Source of the DNA: JAEMQF01 sp963791595
GTDB lineage: Bacteria > Pseudomonadota > Gammaproteobacteria > Burkholderiales > Burkholderiaceae_C
Assembly: GCA_963791595.1 (NCBI GenBank)
Contig: CAWBTF010000036.1
Span: 1-64,000, forward strand
DNA length: 64,000 bases
Direction of reading: 5' to 3'
How positions within the stretch are numbered: position 1 is the stretch's first letter; each line of letters opens with the position of its first letter. Below, one piece after another: positions 42,704-55,246 of this stretch. Made by a program: the position numbers and the translations under genes. The notes beneath the pieces are model-generated. The model did no database searches and was not told the DNA's origin. It was given only the letters and a program-made list of their open reading frames with translations.

Positions 42704-44013
42704 TGCCGATGACCGGGCGTGCCGCGACTGACGATCCGCGCGCCTTTCTCCGCAGCCTGTTCGACGCCGCAGTCGCGCGCGCGCTGCCCGCACAGAACAC
42801 CGCGCCGTACCTGCCACTGCCGCCGAAGGGCCGCACCATTGTTCTCGGCGCCGGCAAGGCCGGTGGTGCGATGGCTGCTGCGGTGGACGCGCTATGGCCG
42901 GCCGACAGGCCGCTGTCCGGGCTGGTGGTCACGCGCTACCACCACGTCCCGTCGGCCTACAAGAGTCTTCCCGGCCGCATTGAAGTGGTGGAGGCCGCGC
43001 ACCCGGTCCCTGACGCAGCGGGAGAGCGTGCCGCGCAACGCATCGCGGAACTCACGCAAGGCCTGAGCGCCGACGACCTGGTGCTGTGCCTGATGTCCGG
43101 CGGCGCATCGGCGTTGCTGACGATGCCCGCACCGGGAATCACGCTCGACGAGAAGCGTGCGATCAATCAGGCGCTGCTGAAAAGCGGCGCGGCGATCGAC
43201 GAGATGAACTGCGTGCGCAAGCACCTGTCGGCCATCAAGGGCGGTCGCCTCGCGGCGCGCTGTGCGCCGGCGCAGGTGGTGAGCCTGCTGATCTCTGACG
43301 TTCCCGGTGACGCGCCCGAAGTCATCGGCAGCGGCCCGACCGTTCCCGACAGCAGCACTTGCGCCGACGCGCTGCGCATCCTCGCGCGCTACCGCATTGA
43401 GATTCCCGCTGCGGCGCGCGGCGGGCTGGAGAGCGGTGCGTTCGAGTCGCCCAAGCCCGGCGATGCGCGCTTCAATGGCCACCGCGTGCACATGATCGCG
43501 ACGCCGTGGCAGTCGCTCGACGCCGCGGCGGCGCTGGCGCGCGCTGCGGGAATCGAACCGCATGTGCTGAGCGACGAGATCGAAGGCGAGTCGCGCGAAG
43601 TCGGCAAGGTGCACGCGGCGCTCGCACGCTCCGTGGCGAGGCGCGGCGCACCCTTTGCCAAACCGTGTGTCATTCTCAGCGGCGGCGAGACGACGGTCAC
43701 CGTGCGCTCCGGTAGCACCGGCCGAGGCGGCCGCGCCAGCGAATTCCTGCTTGGCTGCGCGATCGCACTGCAGGGTGAACCGAACGTCTACGCGATCGCT
43801 GCGGATACCGACGGCATCGACGGCATCGAAGACAACGCCGGCGCGCTGGTCGCTCCCGACACGCTGGCGCGCGCCGCGGTGCTCGGCTTGAAGGCGGCCG
43901 AAATGCTGGACTGCAACGATGCCTACAACTTCTTCAAGCCGCTCGCAGATTTGGTCGTGAGCGGGCCGACCTTCACGAACGTCAACGACTTTCGCGCGCT
44001 CCTGATCCTGTAG
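42703..44013 (+). CDS. ttuD: Glycerate kinase, MOFRL type (TtuD/GckA)
   Basis: A 436-residue kinase of the MOFRL family that phosphorylates D-glycerate, normally to 2-phosphoglycerate, and closes the route from glyoxylate to central metabolism. Motifs are VLGAGKAGGAMAAAVDALW, CLMSGGASALLTMPAPG, NCVRKHLSAIKGGRLA, SDVPGDAPEVIGSGPT and the C-terminal MOFRL pattern GRGGRASEFLLG with AADTDGIDG. The start overlaps the glxR stop (TGATG). Its 3' end overlaps the convergent xdhC by 32 bases. Confidence 0.9.
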   Translation: MPMTGRAATDDPRAFLRSLFDAAVARALPAQNTAPYLPLPPKGRTIVLGAGKAGGAMAAAVDALWPADRPLSGLVVTRYHHVPSAYKSLPGRIEVVEAAHPVPDAAGERAAQRIAELTQGLSADDLVLCLMSGGASALLTMPAPGITLDEKRAINQALLKSGAAIDEMNCVRKHLSAIKGGRLAARCAPAQVVSLLISDVPGDAPEVIGSGPTVPDSSTCADALRILARYRIEIPAAARGGLESGAFESPKPGDARFNGHRVHMIATPWQSLDAAAALARAAGIEPHVLSDEIEGESREVGKVHAALARSVARRGAPFAKPCVILSGGETTVTVRSGSTGRGGRASEFLLGCAIALQGEPNVYAIAADTDGIDGIEDNAGALVAPDTLARAAVLGLKAAEMLDCNDAYNFFKPLADLVVSGPTFTNVNDFRALLIL

Positions 44014-44821
44014 CCGCAACCTGCAGCAGTTGCGCGACGACAGCCGCTGCAATCACTTCGGGCTCCTTGCCGTCGACCCCGGCAACGCCGATCGGGCAGG
44101 TGATAAGCGCCAGCAGCTGGGGCGCGATGCCGTGTTCTTCGAATCGGTGCATGAAGCGCTGGCGCTTCGTCTTCGAGCCGATCAGGCCGAGATAGGCGAA
44201 GTCGCCGCGCCGCAGGATCGCTTCGGTGATTCGCAGGTCCAGGTCGTGCTGGTGCGTGAGCACGAGGTAGAACGCACCGGGCGGCGCGTGGCGCACTTCG
44301 CCTTCGAGCGTGTCGATGCAGACCCGCTGGACTTGCGCGCGGCCGGGTGCAGCGAGCATGTCGCGTGCCGCATCGAACTCTTCTTCGCGCTCGTCAATCC
44401 ACGACACGCGCACCGCAAGCGGAGCCAGCGCACGCACGATCGCGCGGCCCACGTGGCCGGCGCCGTAGAGCTGCAGATCGAAAAGTGCGGCGTCCTGCGG
44501 CCAGGCGGCAATGGCGGCTGCGTCGAGGGTCGAATACGTCAACGTGACCGCGCCGCCGCAGCATTGGCCGAGCGCCGGGCCGAGCGGGTAGTGTTCGGTG
44601 CGCGGCGCGGCGTCATTCGCCGCGAGCATGGCGCGCGCCTTCGCGATCGCCTTCCATTCGAGGTGCCCGCCGCCGACGGTTCCGGCGCACTGAGCCGCAG
44701 CAACCAACATGCGCGTACCGCATTCGCGCGGCACCGAGCCGCGCGCCGCGCTCACTTCGACGACGATGGCCGTCTTGCCCTCGAGCCGCCAGGCGCTTGC
44801 GGTGTCACGCAGCTCGGCCAT
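43982..44821 (-). CDS. xdhC: Xanthine dehydrogenase accessory protein XdhC
   Basis: A 279-residue molybdenum-cofactor insertion and sulfuration factor for xanthine dehydrogenase. N-terminal KTAIVVEVSAARGSVPRECGTRMLV and GTVGGGHLEW, a cysteine pair in GQCCGGAVTLTY, then the Rossmann domain LYGAGHVGRAIVRAL, LTHQHDLDLRITEAIL and YLGLIGSKTKRQRF are typical. It is the last gene of xdhABC, 12 bases after the repaired xdhB stop. It overlaps the 3' end of the glycerate kinase gene on the other strand. Confidence 0.92.
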   Translation of the reverse strand: MAELRDTASAWRLEGKTAIVVEVSAARGSVPRECGTRMLVAAAQCAGTVGGGHLEWKAIAKARAMLAANDAAPRTEHYPLGPALGQCCGGAVTLTYSTLDAAAIAAWPQDAALFDLQLYGAGHVGRAIVRALAPLAVRVSWIDEREEEFDAARDMLAAPGRAQVQRVCIDTLEGEVRHAPPGAFYLVLTHQHDLDLRITEAILRRGDFAYLGLIGSKTKRQRFMHRFEEHGIAPQLLALITCPIGVAGVDGKEPEVIAAAVVAQLLQVAATGSGARESR

Positions 44822-44833
44822 GCACGGGTCGGC

Positions 44834-47312
44834 TCACGATGGCGCGCAGCGCACCGCGGTGATCGCGCGCAGGATCGATTCGCTCGTCGCCGGCGATGAG
44901 AGCGGCGGGTCGACTCTGGTGCGCGCCGACCGCCGATACCGCGTCGCGAATCGCGTAGAACACCGAGAAGGGCAGCAGCAGCGGCGGCTCGCCGACGGCT
45001 TTGCTGCGGTGGATGCTGTCAGCCGGGTTGTCGCCCTCGAACAGGCGCACGTTGAACACGGGCGGGCAGTCGTTCGCGGTGGGAATCTTGTAGGTGCTCG
45101 GCGCATGCGTCGTCAGCAGCCCGGTCTTTGGGTGCCACACCAGCTCTTCCATCGTCAGCCAGCCCATGCCCTGAATGAACGCACCTTCGATCTGGCCGAT
45201 GTCGACGGCGGGGTTGAGCGATCGGCCGGCGTCGTGCAGCACGTCGGCGCGCAGCAGCTTCCACTCGCCGGTGAGCGTGTCGACGATCACTTCGCTGACC
45301 GCGGCGCCGTAGGCGAAGTAGTAGAACGGGTGGCCTTGCAGCGTGTCGCGGTTCCAGCTCAGGCCCGGCGTCGCGTAGAAACCGTCGCTCCAGAGCTGCA
45401 CGCGTTCGGTGTAGGCGTCGGCGACGAGATCGCTGAATCCAAGGGCCTTGCCGTTGACGTGAACCTGTGCGTTCGCGAAGCGCACGTCGGCGGCGTTGCC
45501 GCCATGGCGCGCGGCGGCGAAGCTTGCCAGGCGTTCGCGGATCTGGCGTGCCGCATCTTGCGCAGCCTTGCCGTTCAAGTCGCTGCCGGTGGACGCCGCG
45601 GTGGCCGAGGTATTGGCGACCTTGTGGGTGTCGGTCGCGGTGACTCGCACCGCGTCGAACTCGACACCGAGCTCGTGTGCCACGACCTGCGCGACCTTGG
45701 TGTTCAAACCCTGGCCCATCTCGGTGCCGCCATGGTTCACGAGGATCGAGCCGTCGGTGTACACATGCACCAGTGCGCCCGCTTGATTGAAGTGTTTGAC
45801 GTTGAACGAGATGCCGAATTTCAGCGGCGTCAGTGCGATGCCGCGCTGCAGCACCGCGTTTTGCGCGTTGAACGCGGCCACGGCGCTGCGGCGCGCGCGG
45901 TAGTCGCTGCTCGCCTCCAGCTCGGCGACGAGCTCGTGGATGATGTTGTCGACGACGTCCTGGCCATAAGGCGTGACAACGCCGTTCCGGCGGTCGGGTG
46001 TTTTCTGGCCTTGGCCATAGAAGTTCAGCTTGCGCACGTCGAGCGGGTCGCGCCCGAGCTTGCGCGCGATCGAGTCCAGAATGTTCTCGATCGCGATTGC
46101 GCCCTGCGGCCCGCCGAAACCGCGAAACGCGGTGTTGCTCTGCGTGTTCGTCTTGCCCGAGTAGCCGTGCATCGCCACGTCGGGAAGCCAGTAGGCGTTG
46201 TCGAAGTGGCACAGCGCGCGTGTCATCACCGGCCCGGACAGGTCGGCCGAGTGGCCGGCGCGAGACACCATCGTCACTTCGGCGCCGAGCACGCGGCCCT
46301 CGTCGTCGTGGCCGACCTCGTATTCGTACCAGAAGCAGTGGCGTCGCCCCGTGATCAGGAAATCGTCGTCGCGGTCGAGGCGCAGTTTCACCGGGCGCTT
46401 GAGACGCTGCGCGGCGATCGCGGCGACACACGCGAACAGGGCCGACTGCGACTCCTTGCCGCCGAAACCGCCACCCATGCGCCGGCACACCACCTGCACG
46501 GCGTGCGAAGACAATTTCAATGCATGCGCCACCAGGTTCTGCATTTCGCTCGGGTGCTGCGTCGAGCAGTGCACGAGCAGCGTGCCGTCTTCTTGCGGCA
46601 GCGCGTAGGAGATCTGGCCTTCGAGGTAGAACTGCTCCTGGCCGCCGACTTCGAACGTGCCCTGCAGGCGCTGCGGTGCGGCGGCGATCGCAGCCCTTGC
46701 GCCGCCCTCGCGCGTGCTGCGAATCAGGTGCATCGGCGGCAGCACGTACTGGCCGAGCTGGTGCGCGTCTTGCGGGGTGATGACGGGTGGCCGTGCTTCG
46801 ATCGTCAGCACGCTCTTCGCCAGCGCCGCGGCGCGGCGCGCACCTTCGCGCGTCGTCGCGATCACGGCGAACACGGGTTGGCCCAGGTAGCGCACTTCGC
46901 CGTCGCAGCGCCCGTCGGGCTGCAGCGCGATCTCGGCGAGGATCGGGTCGTCGTGGATGATCGAGCCGCAGTCGTTCGCGCCGGGAATGTCGGCGGCGCT
47001 GAGCACGGCGACGACGCCGGGCAAGGCGCGAATCGAATCCAGGTTCATGCCCGTGATGCGGCCATTCGCCACCGGCGACAGACCCAGCGCCGCGTGCAGC
47101 GTGCCCACGGTCTCGGGCAGGTCGTCGATGTAGTCGGCAGCGCCTGCCACGTGCAGGTGGGCCGATTCATGCGGTTGGCTGACGCCGACCCGGTCGCCCT
47201 GGCCCTGCGCGGCGGCTTCGCGCTGTGAATCGAAGCGCGCGGCGCCGTTCTTCAGATAGTCGGCGAAGGGCTCGGGCGGTTGCAGCAGCGACGGTTCGAT
47301 CGGCTTGTTCAT
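44834..47312 (-). CDS. xdhB: Xanthine dehydrogenase molybdopterin subunit XdhB (C-terminus frameshifted)
   Basis: The large subunit that binds molybdopterin and oxidises hypoxanthine/xanthine to urate. From 47312 (AAGGAGC upstream) it runs through HVAGAADYIDDLPE, GGGFGGKESQSALFA, TAFRGFGGPQGAI, GGTEMGQGLNTK and the active-site Glu in KAVGEPPLLL. Near 44917 one base appears inserted: as read the frame continues to a stop at 44805 with an atypical tail, whereas the other frame gives the usual ending RVDPPLSSPATSESILRAITAV and stops at 44834. Repaired length is 825 residues. Only the last 28 or so residues are affected, so the enzyme may work either way. Confidence 0.9.
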
Positions 47313-47332
47313 GTCAAGCTCCTTCAAGGCTT

Positions 47333-47590
47333 AGAGACTGAGAGGCAATCGGATGCACCCGCGCCGGGGTGACCAAGGGCGCTGGGGTAGGCGCGTCGCG
47401 CAGCCCAGGCTCATGCCTGGGCAAGCGGCGCAACACCCCCCAGCGCCCTTGGCCACCCCGGCCCGTAGGGTGAGGCCACAAAACGGGCCCACTCGTCGTT
47501 GCAAATGCTCGCCGGGCCACCAGCCCGGCTGCGCTTTGCGCCTAGATTGGGCCCGTTCTGTGGCCTCACGCGGGTGCATCCGATTGCCTC

Positions 47591-47599
<9 letters not shown>
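47333..47599 (-). repeat. Three-way-junction palindromic element between xdhA and xdhB
   Basis: Arms 47333-47363 and 47569-47599 are perfect 31-bp reverse complements. They enclose two independent long hairpins: 47364-47387 with 47438-47461 (23 of 24 pairs) capped by an 8-bp GCCCAGGC stem at 47403-47422, and 47470-47491 with 47548-47569 (21 of 22) capped by a GCCGGGC stem at 47511-47529. Both mismatched pairs become G-U wobbles in RNA copied from the minus strand, the direction of the xdh operon. The right arm contains the last two codons and the stop of xdhA, and the left arm ends 20 bases before the xdhB ATG. No T-run is present. Confidence 0.9.
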
Positions 47600-49129
<1,530 letters not shown>

Positions 49130-49202
49130 AGGGCTTTCCCGTAGTTCAAATGGGCGCCGACGGGGCACTGCCTCTAAGGTAAATCTTCCGCGGCGAAATG
49201 GT

Positions 49203-49227
49203 ATACGTCCCGGAGCATAGTACGTAT
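49203..49227. promoter_or_regulatory. ATACG-N15-CGTAT inverted repeat in the xdhA/LysR divergent promoter
   Basis: The 110-bp gap between the divergent xdhA and LysR starts carries ATACG at 49203-49207 and CGTAT at 49223-49227, an interrupted dyad of the kind LysR proteins bind. It lies 13 bases before the regulator's ATG, suiting autoregulation and control of xdhABC. Confidence 0.45.
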
Positions 49228-49239
49228 CATCGTTTGGCC

Positions 49240-50238
49240 ATGCCCCACCGTGCCGATTTCGACAAGATCGAGTTGTTGCTCATTCGAGTCTTGCACACCT
49301 TGATCACCGAACGCAGTGTGTCGCGCGCCGCGATGCGCCTGAACAGCACCCAGCCGGCCGTGAGCGCCCAGCTCAAGCGCCTGCGCGCGCTCACCGGCGA
49401 CCCGCTGCTGGTGCGTGCCGGCAGCGGCATGATGCCCACGCAGGCGGCGCTGGCGCTGCTGGAACCGGCAGCGCGCGTGCTGCAAGACACCGACCGCCTG
49501 TTCAGCCCGCGCTCGCGCCAGCGCAGCTTCGAGCCCCAACAAAGCGAGCTGAAATTCCGCATCGCGGCGAGCGACTACCTGGACCCGTTGTTCCTGCCCG
49601 AACTCGTGGCGCGCATCAAGCACACTGCGCCCCGCGTGCGGCTGGAGTTGCTGCCGCTGTCGGGCGGCTTCGACTACCGGCGCGGCCTGGCCACCGGCGA
49701 GGTCGACCTGGTGATCGGCAACTGGCTCGCACCGCCGGAAGAGCTGCACCTCGGCAGACTCGTGTCCGACGAGGTGGTGTGCCTGGTCGCCGAGGACCAC
49801 CCGGCCGTGCGCTCGCGCAGCTGGACGGTCGAGCGCTACCTGGCCAGCGAACATGTCGCGCCGACGCCGCTGCACGCCGACGCGCATGGCGAAGCGCGTG
49901 GCGTGATCGACGAACACCTGGCCTCGCTCGGGTTGAGCCGCGACATCGCGGTGCGCAGTGCGCACTTCGGCCTGATTCCGCTGATGGTCGCGCAAAGCCT
50001 GTTGGTGCTCACGACCGGGCGCCTGTTCTGCTCGCGCTATGTCGACAGCCTGCCGGTGCGCATCGTGCGCTGCCCGGTGGCGTTCCCGCCGCTCAGCTAC
50101 TACCAGCTCTGGCACGACCTGACGCACGCCGCCCCGGCGATGCGCTGGTTGCGCGATCAGGTGCGCGAGGTCGCGCTCAACCTGTCGTCGCACGGCATGC
50201 TGCGCCGGCGTGTCGAACGCGTCGAACGTGCCGCCTGA
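49240..50238 (+). CDS. LysR-family regulator of the xanthine/guanine genes
   Basis: A 332-residue LysR protein, with helix-turn-helix VSRAAMRLNSTQPAVSAQLKRLRALTGDPLLVR and a NodD/PcpR-like effector domain (FRIAASDYLDPLFLPELVARIK, RGLATGEVDLVIGNWL). It is divergent from xdhA with a dyad between and lies upstream of guaD and a nucleoside ABC transporter on its own strand. It most likely activates one or both units in response to a purine (inference). The start at 49240 matches the usual distance to the first helix. Confidence 0.85.
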   Translation: MPHRADFDKIELLLIRVLHTLITERSVSRAAMRLNSTQPAVSAQLKRLRALTGDPLLVRAGSGMMPTQAALALLEPAARVLQDTDRLFSPRSRQRSFEPQQSELKFRIAASDYLDPLFLPELVARIKHTAPRVRLELLPLSGGFDYRRGLATGEVDLVIGNWLAPPEELHLGRLVSDEVVCLVAEDHPAVRSRSWTVERYLASEHVAPTPLHADAHGEARGVIDEHLASLGLSRDIAVRSAHFGLIPLMVAQSLLVLTTGRLFCSRYVDSLPVRIVRCPVAFPPLSYYQLWHDLTHAAPAMRWLRDQVREVALNLSSHGMLRRRVERVERAA

Positions 50239-50268
50239 GTCAGCATCCTGGCGAACCGCCTCGCTTCC

Positions 50269-51603
50269 ATGCCTGCCGCCCCAGCCGCCTCGAGCCCGCA
50301 GCGCCTCGCCCTGCGCGGCGACCTGCTCGACTTCAGCGCGCCGCCGGCGTTGGCCGGCACGTCGATGCAGGGCGTGCGTTGGCGCCCCGACCATTGGCTG
50401 CTGGTCGAGAGCGGCCGCATCCACAGCGCGCAGCCGGGCAGCGAACTTCCCGAACCGAGTTGGACGCGCGTCGACCACAGCGGGCGCCTGATCCTGCCCG
50501 GCTTCATCGACACCCATGTGCACAGCGCGCAGCTCGGCGTGATCGGCAGCTACGGCACCGAACTGCTCGACTGGCTCAACACCTACACCTTCCCGGCGGA
50601 GCGCGCCTGGGCCGATGCCGACCTGGCGCGCTCGGGCTCGGCGCAATTTCTCGACGCTCTGCTCGCGCATGGCACGACCTCCGCGATGGTGTTCCCCACC
50701 GTGCACAAGGCATCGGTGGACGCGTTGTTCGGCGCCGCGTCCGAGCGTGGCATGCGCCTGATTGCCGGCAAGGTGCTGATGGACCGGCACGCGCCCGACG
50801 GCCTGCGCGACGATGTGGACATTGCCGAGCGCGAATGCCGCGAGCTGATCGCGCGCTGGCACGGCCAGGGCCGCAATGCCTACGCGGTGACGGTGCGCTT
50901 CGCGCCGACCAGCACGCCGGGCCAGCTCGCGATGGCCGGGCGCCTGTGCGCCGATGACGCCACGCTCTACCTCCAGACCCATGTCGCCGAGAACCGCGCC
51001 GAAGTGGCATGGGTGGCCGAACTCTTTCCCGCGGCACGCAGCTACCTCGACGTGTACGAGCAAGCCGGCCTGCTGCACCGGCGCTCGGTGCTCGCGCATG
51101 GCATCTGGCTCGACGACGCCGACCGCGCGCTTCTTGCGGCCAGCGGCGCGCAGATCGCGTTCTGCCCGTCGTCGAACCTGTTCCTCGGCAGCGGCCTGTT
51201 CGATTGGCAGCGCAATGCCGACGCCGGCGTCGCCGTGAGCCTGGCGAGCGATGTGGGCGGGGGCACGAGCCTCTCCATGCAGCGCACGATGGCCGACGCC
51301 TATAAGGTGCAGGCCCTGGCCGGCAACAAACTCAGCGCCTGGGCCGTGCTCTACGCCGCGACGCGCGGCGCGGCGCGTTCGCTCGAACTCGACGCTGAAA
51401 TCGGCAGCTTGGATGCCGGGCGCATGGCCGACCTGTGCGTCTGGGACTGGGCCGTGGGCGACGTCGCGAGTCGCCGCATCGACGTGGCACGCGATCTGCA
51501 TGAGCGGCTGTTCGCCTGGCTCACGCTCGGTGACGAGCGCTGCCTCACGGCGGCGTACATTGCGGGCGTGCAGCGGCATTCCCGCGACGCGTCGCCAGAA
51601 TAA
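50269..51603 (+). CDS. guaD: Guanine deaminase, amidohydrolase type (GuaD)
   Basis: A 444-residue zinc enzyme converting guanine to xanthine and ammonia, which feeds XdhABC encoded next to it. Family motifs: ILPGFIDTHVHSAQLGVIGSYG, LLDWLNTYTFPAE, LQTHVAENRAEVAWV, LAHGIWLDDAD, FCPSSNLFLGSGLFDW and the catalytic Asp in ASDVGGGTSLSM. It starts 30 bases after the LysR gene and is followed 18 bases later by the nucleoside ABC transporter genes, so LysR-guaD-transporter is probably one transcript. Confidence 0.93.
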   Translation: MPAAPAASSPQRLALRGDLLDFSAPPALAGTSMQGVRWRPDHWLLVESGRIHSAQPGSELPEPSWTRVDHSGRLILPGFIDTHVHSAQLGVIGSYGTELLDWLNTYTFPAERAWADADLARSGSAQFLDALLAHGTTSAMVFPTVHKASVDALFGAASERGMRLIAGKVLMDRHAPDGLRDDVDIAERECRELIARWHGQGRNAYAVTVRFAPTSTPGQLAMAGRLCADDATLYLQTHVAENRAEVAWVAELFPAARSYLDVYEQAGLLHRRSVLAHGIWLDDADRALLAASGAQIAFCPSSNLFLGSGLFDWQRNADAGVAVSLASDVGGGTSLSMQRTMADAYKVQALAGNKLSAWAVLYAATRGAARSLELDAEIGSLDAGRMADLCVWDWAVGDVASRRIDVARDLHERLFAWLTLGDERCLTAAYIAGVQRHSRDASPE

Positions 51604-51621
51604 CCAGCGCAGGAGACAAGC

Positions 51622-53183
<1,562 letters not shown>

Positions 53184-53197
<14 letters not shown>

Positions 53198-54263
53198 AAC
53201 TCGCCCGCAGCCCTCCAAGGCGATGTCGCTCGGCTCGCCGCTGATCGCCTTGGCGCTCACGGCCATCATCGCGGCGCTGCTGTTCGCCGCGCTCGGCAAG
53301 GACCCCGTGAAGGGCCTGTCGATCTTCTTCTTCGAGCCCCTGAACGGCCTGCGCCAGACGAGCGAGGTGCTGCTCAAGGCCACACCGCTGATCGTCATCG
53401 CGCTCGGCCTGGCGGTGTGCTACCGCTCCAACGTCTGGAACATCGGCGCCGAGGGCCAGTACCTGCTCGGCGCGCTGGCCGGCGGCGGCGTGGCGCTGTG
53501 GCTGACGACGGCGGGCATTGTCTTGCCGAAGATCATCGCCGTGCCGCTCGTGCTGCTCGGCGGCGTGCTCGGCGGAATGGCGTGGGCGGCGATCACCGCG
53601 GGCCTGCGCGACAAGTTCAATGCCAGCGAGATCCTGGTCAGCCTGATGCTCGTCTACGTCGCCCAGCAGCTCGTCAACTACCTCGTGTTCGGGCCCTGGA
53701 AAGACCCGCAGGGCTTCAACTTTCCGCAGACCAAGACCTTCGATGCGTCGACCTGGCTGCCCAACCTGTTGACGGGAACGCGGCTGCACGTCGGCTTTGT
53801 GATCGCACTCGTGATGGTTGCGATGCTGTGGGTCTTCATGTTCCGCCTGTTTCGCGGTTTCCAGTTGCAGGTGGGCGGGCTCGCGCCGGCGGCGGCGCGC
53901 TACGCCGGGTTTTCGGCGAGCACGTCGCTGTGGACCGCGATGCTGATCTCGGGTGGGCTCGCCGGTCTGGCCGGAGCGATGGAGGCCGCGGGCCCGCTGC
54001 GCCAGATCACGCCGCACATCTCCACGGGCCTGGGCTTCACAGCGATCATCGTCTGCTTCGTCGGGCGGCTGCACCCGGTGGGCATCGTGTTTGCCGGCAT
54101 CCTGCTGTCGATGATGCTGATCGGCGGCGAACTCGGCCAGTCGCGACTGGGCCTGCCCAACGCGCTGACGGGCGTGTTCCAGGGGCTGCTGCTGGTGCTG
54201 CTGCTGGCGTGCGACACGCTGATCCACTACCGGGTCCGGCTGCGCCGCGCGGTGGCTGCCTGA
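53184..54263 (+). CDS. Nucleoside ABC transporter permease 1
   Basis: A 359-residue inner-membrane protein with about ten helices of the BPD_transp_2 family (NupB/YufP-like). Signature parts are CYRSNVWNIGAEGQYLLGALAGG, NASEILVSLMLVYVAQQLVNYL and GLGFTAIIVCFVGRLHPVGIVFAGILL. GGAAGGAG precedes the ATG, which lies inside the 3' end of the ATPase gene. It pairs with the second permease downstream to form the membrane channel of a nucleoside or purine importer. Confidence 0.9.
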
Positions 54264-54282
54264 ACATTGGAGGAGACACGAC

Positions 54283-55204
54283 ATGAATGAGATCGCATTG
54301 CTGATCGCCGCGACGCTCGCGTCCGGAACGCCATTGGCCATCGCCGGGCTCGGGTTTGCTGCTCAACGAGAAGGCGGGCGTGCTCAACCTCGGTGCCGAG
54401 GGCATGATGCTCGTCGCCGCGATCGCCGGCTTTGCCGCGGCGTTCACGACCGGCAGCGACACGCTCGCCTTCGTCGCCGGGGCGGCGGCCGGGGGGCTGC
54501 TGGCGGCGGCTTTCGGCGCGCTCGTGATCTGGCTCAACACGAACCAGTACGCGACGGGCCTGGCGGTCAGCTTGTTCGGCTATGGCTTCTCGGCGTTCGT
54601 CGGCGTCGGCTTCGTGGGCCAGAAACTTGCAGAGCGCGCGGCATTCCAGATTCCGATCCTCGCCGACATTCCGCTGCTCGGCCCCGCGTTGTTCCGCCAG
54701 CACCCCATGGTCTATATCGCGATCGGCCTGATGTTCGCCTGCATCTGGTTCCTCTACCGCAGCCGTGCCGGCCTGGTGCTGCGCGCGATCGGCGAGTCAC
54801 CCGAATCGGCGCACGCGCTGGGCTACAAAGTGCGCTGGATCCGCCTGGCCGCAGTGGTTGCCGGCGGTGCGCTTTGCGGCGTGGCCGGTGCATTTCTGTC
54901 CGTCGTCTACGCACCGCTTTGGGTCGAGGGGCTGGTGGCAGGGCGCGGCTGGATCGCGCTGGCACTGACCACGTTCGCCACCTGGCGGCCGGTGCGCGTG
55001 CTGCTCGGCGCGTACCTGTTCGGCGGCGTGACGATGCTGCAATTCGCATTGCAAGGCGCCGGTGTCGACGTGTCGAGCCAGCTGCTCGCGATGCTGCCCT
55101 ACCTGGCCACGATCATCGTGCTCGCGCTGATCAGCCGCAACCCGGCGTGGATCCGCATCAACATGCCCGCGTCGCTCGGGAAAGCCTTCCACCCCGGCAC
55201 ATAA
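54283..55204 (+). pseudogene. Nucleoside ABC transporter permease 2, frameshifted as read
   Basis: Begins MNEIALLIAATLASGTPLAIAGLG at 54283 (GGAGGAG upstream). An extra T near 54356 shifts the frame; the next frame continues LLLNEKAGVLNLGAEGMMLVAA, TGLAVSLFGYGFSAFVG, YKVRWIRLAAVVAGGALCG and ends LGKAFHPGT at 55204. Repair gives 306 residues, the normal size for the second BPD_transp_2 permease (NupC/YufQ-like). The frame break lies only 24 codons from the start, so as read almost the whole protein is lost. Confidence 0.87.
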
Positions 55205-55246
55205 TCCGCGTGCCGTTTTTTTCACCAACAACAGGAGACCTGTTCC

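Noticed and set aside
43982..44013. Truncation of xdhC or of the glycerate kinase at their overlap
   Set aside because: Both proteins have normal length and complete C-terminal motifs; a 32-base convergent overlap is tolerable.
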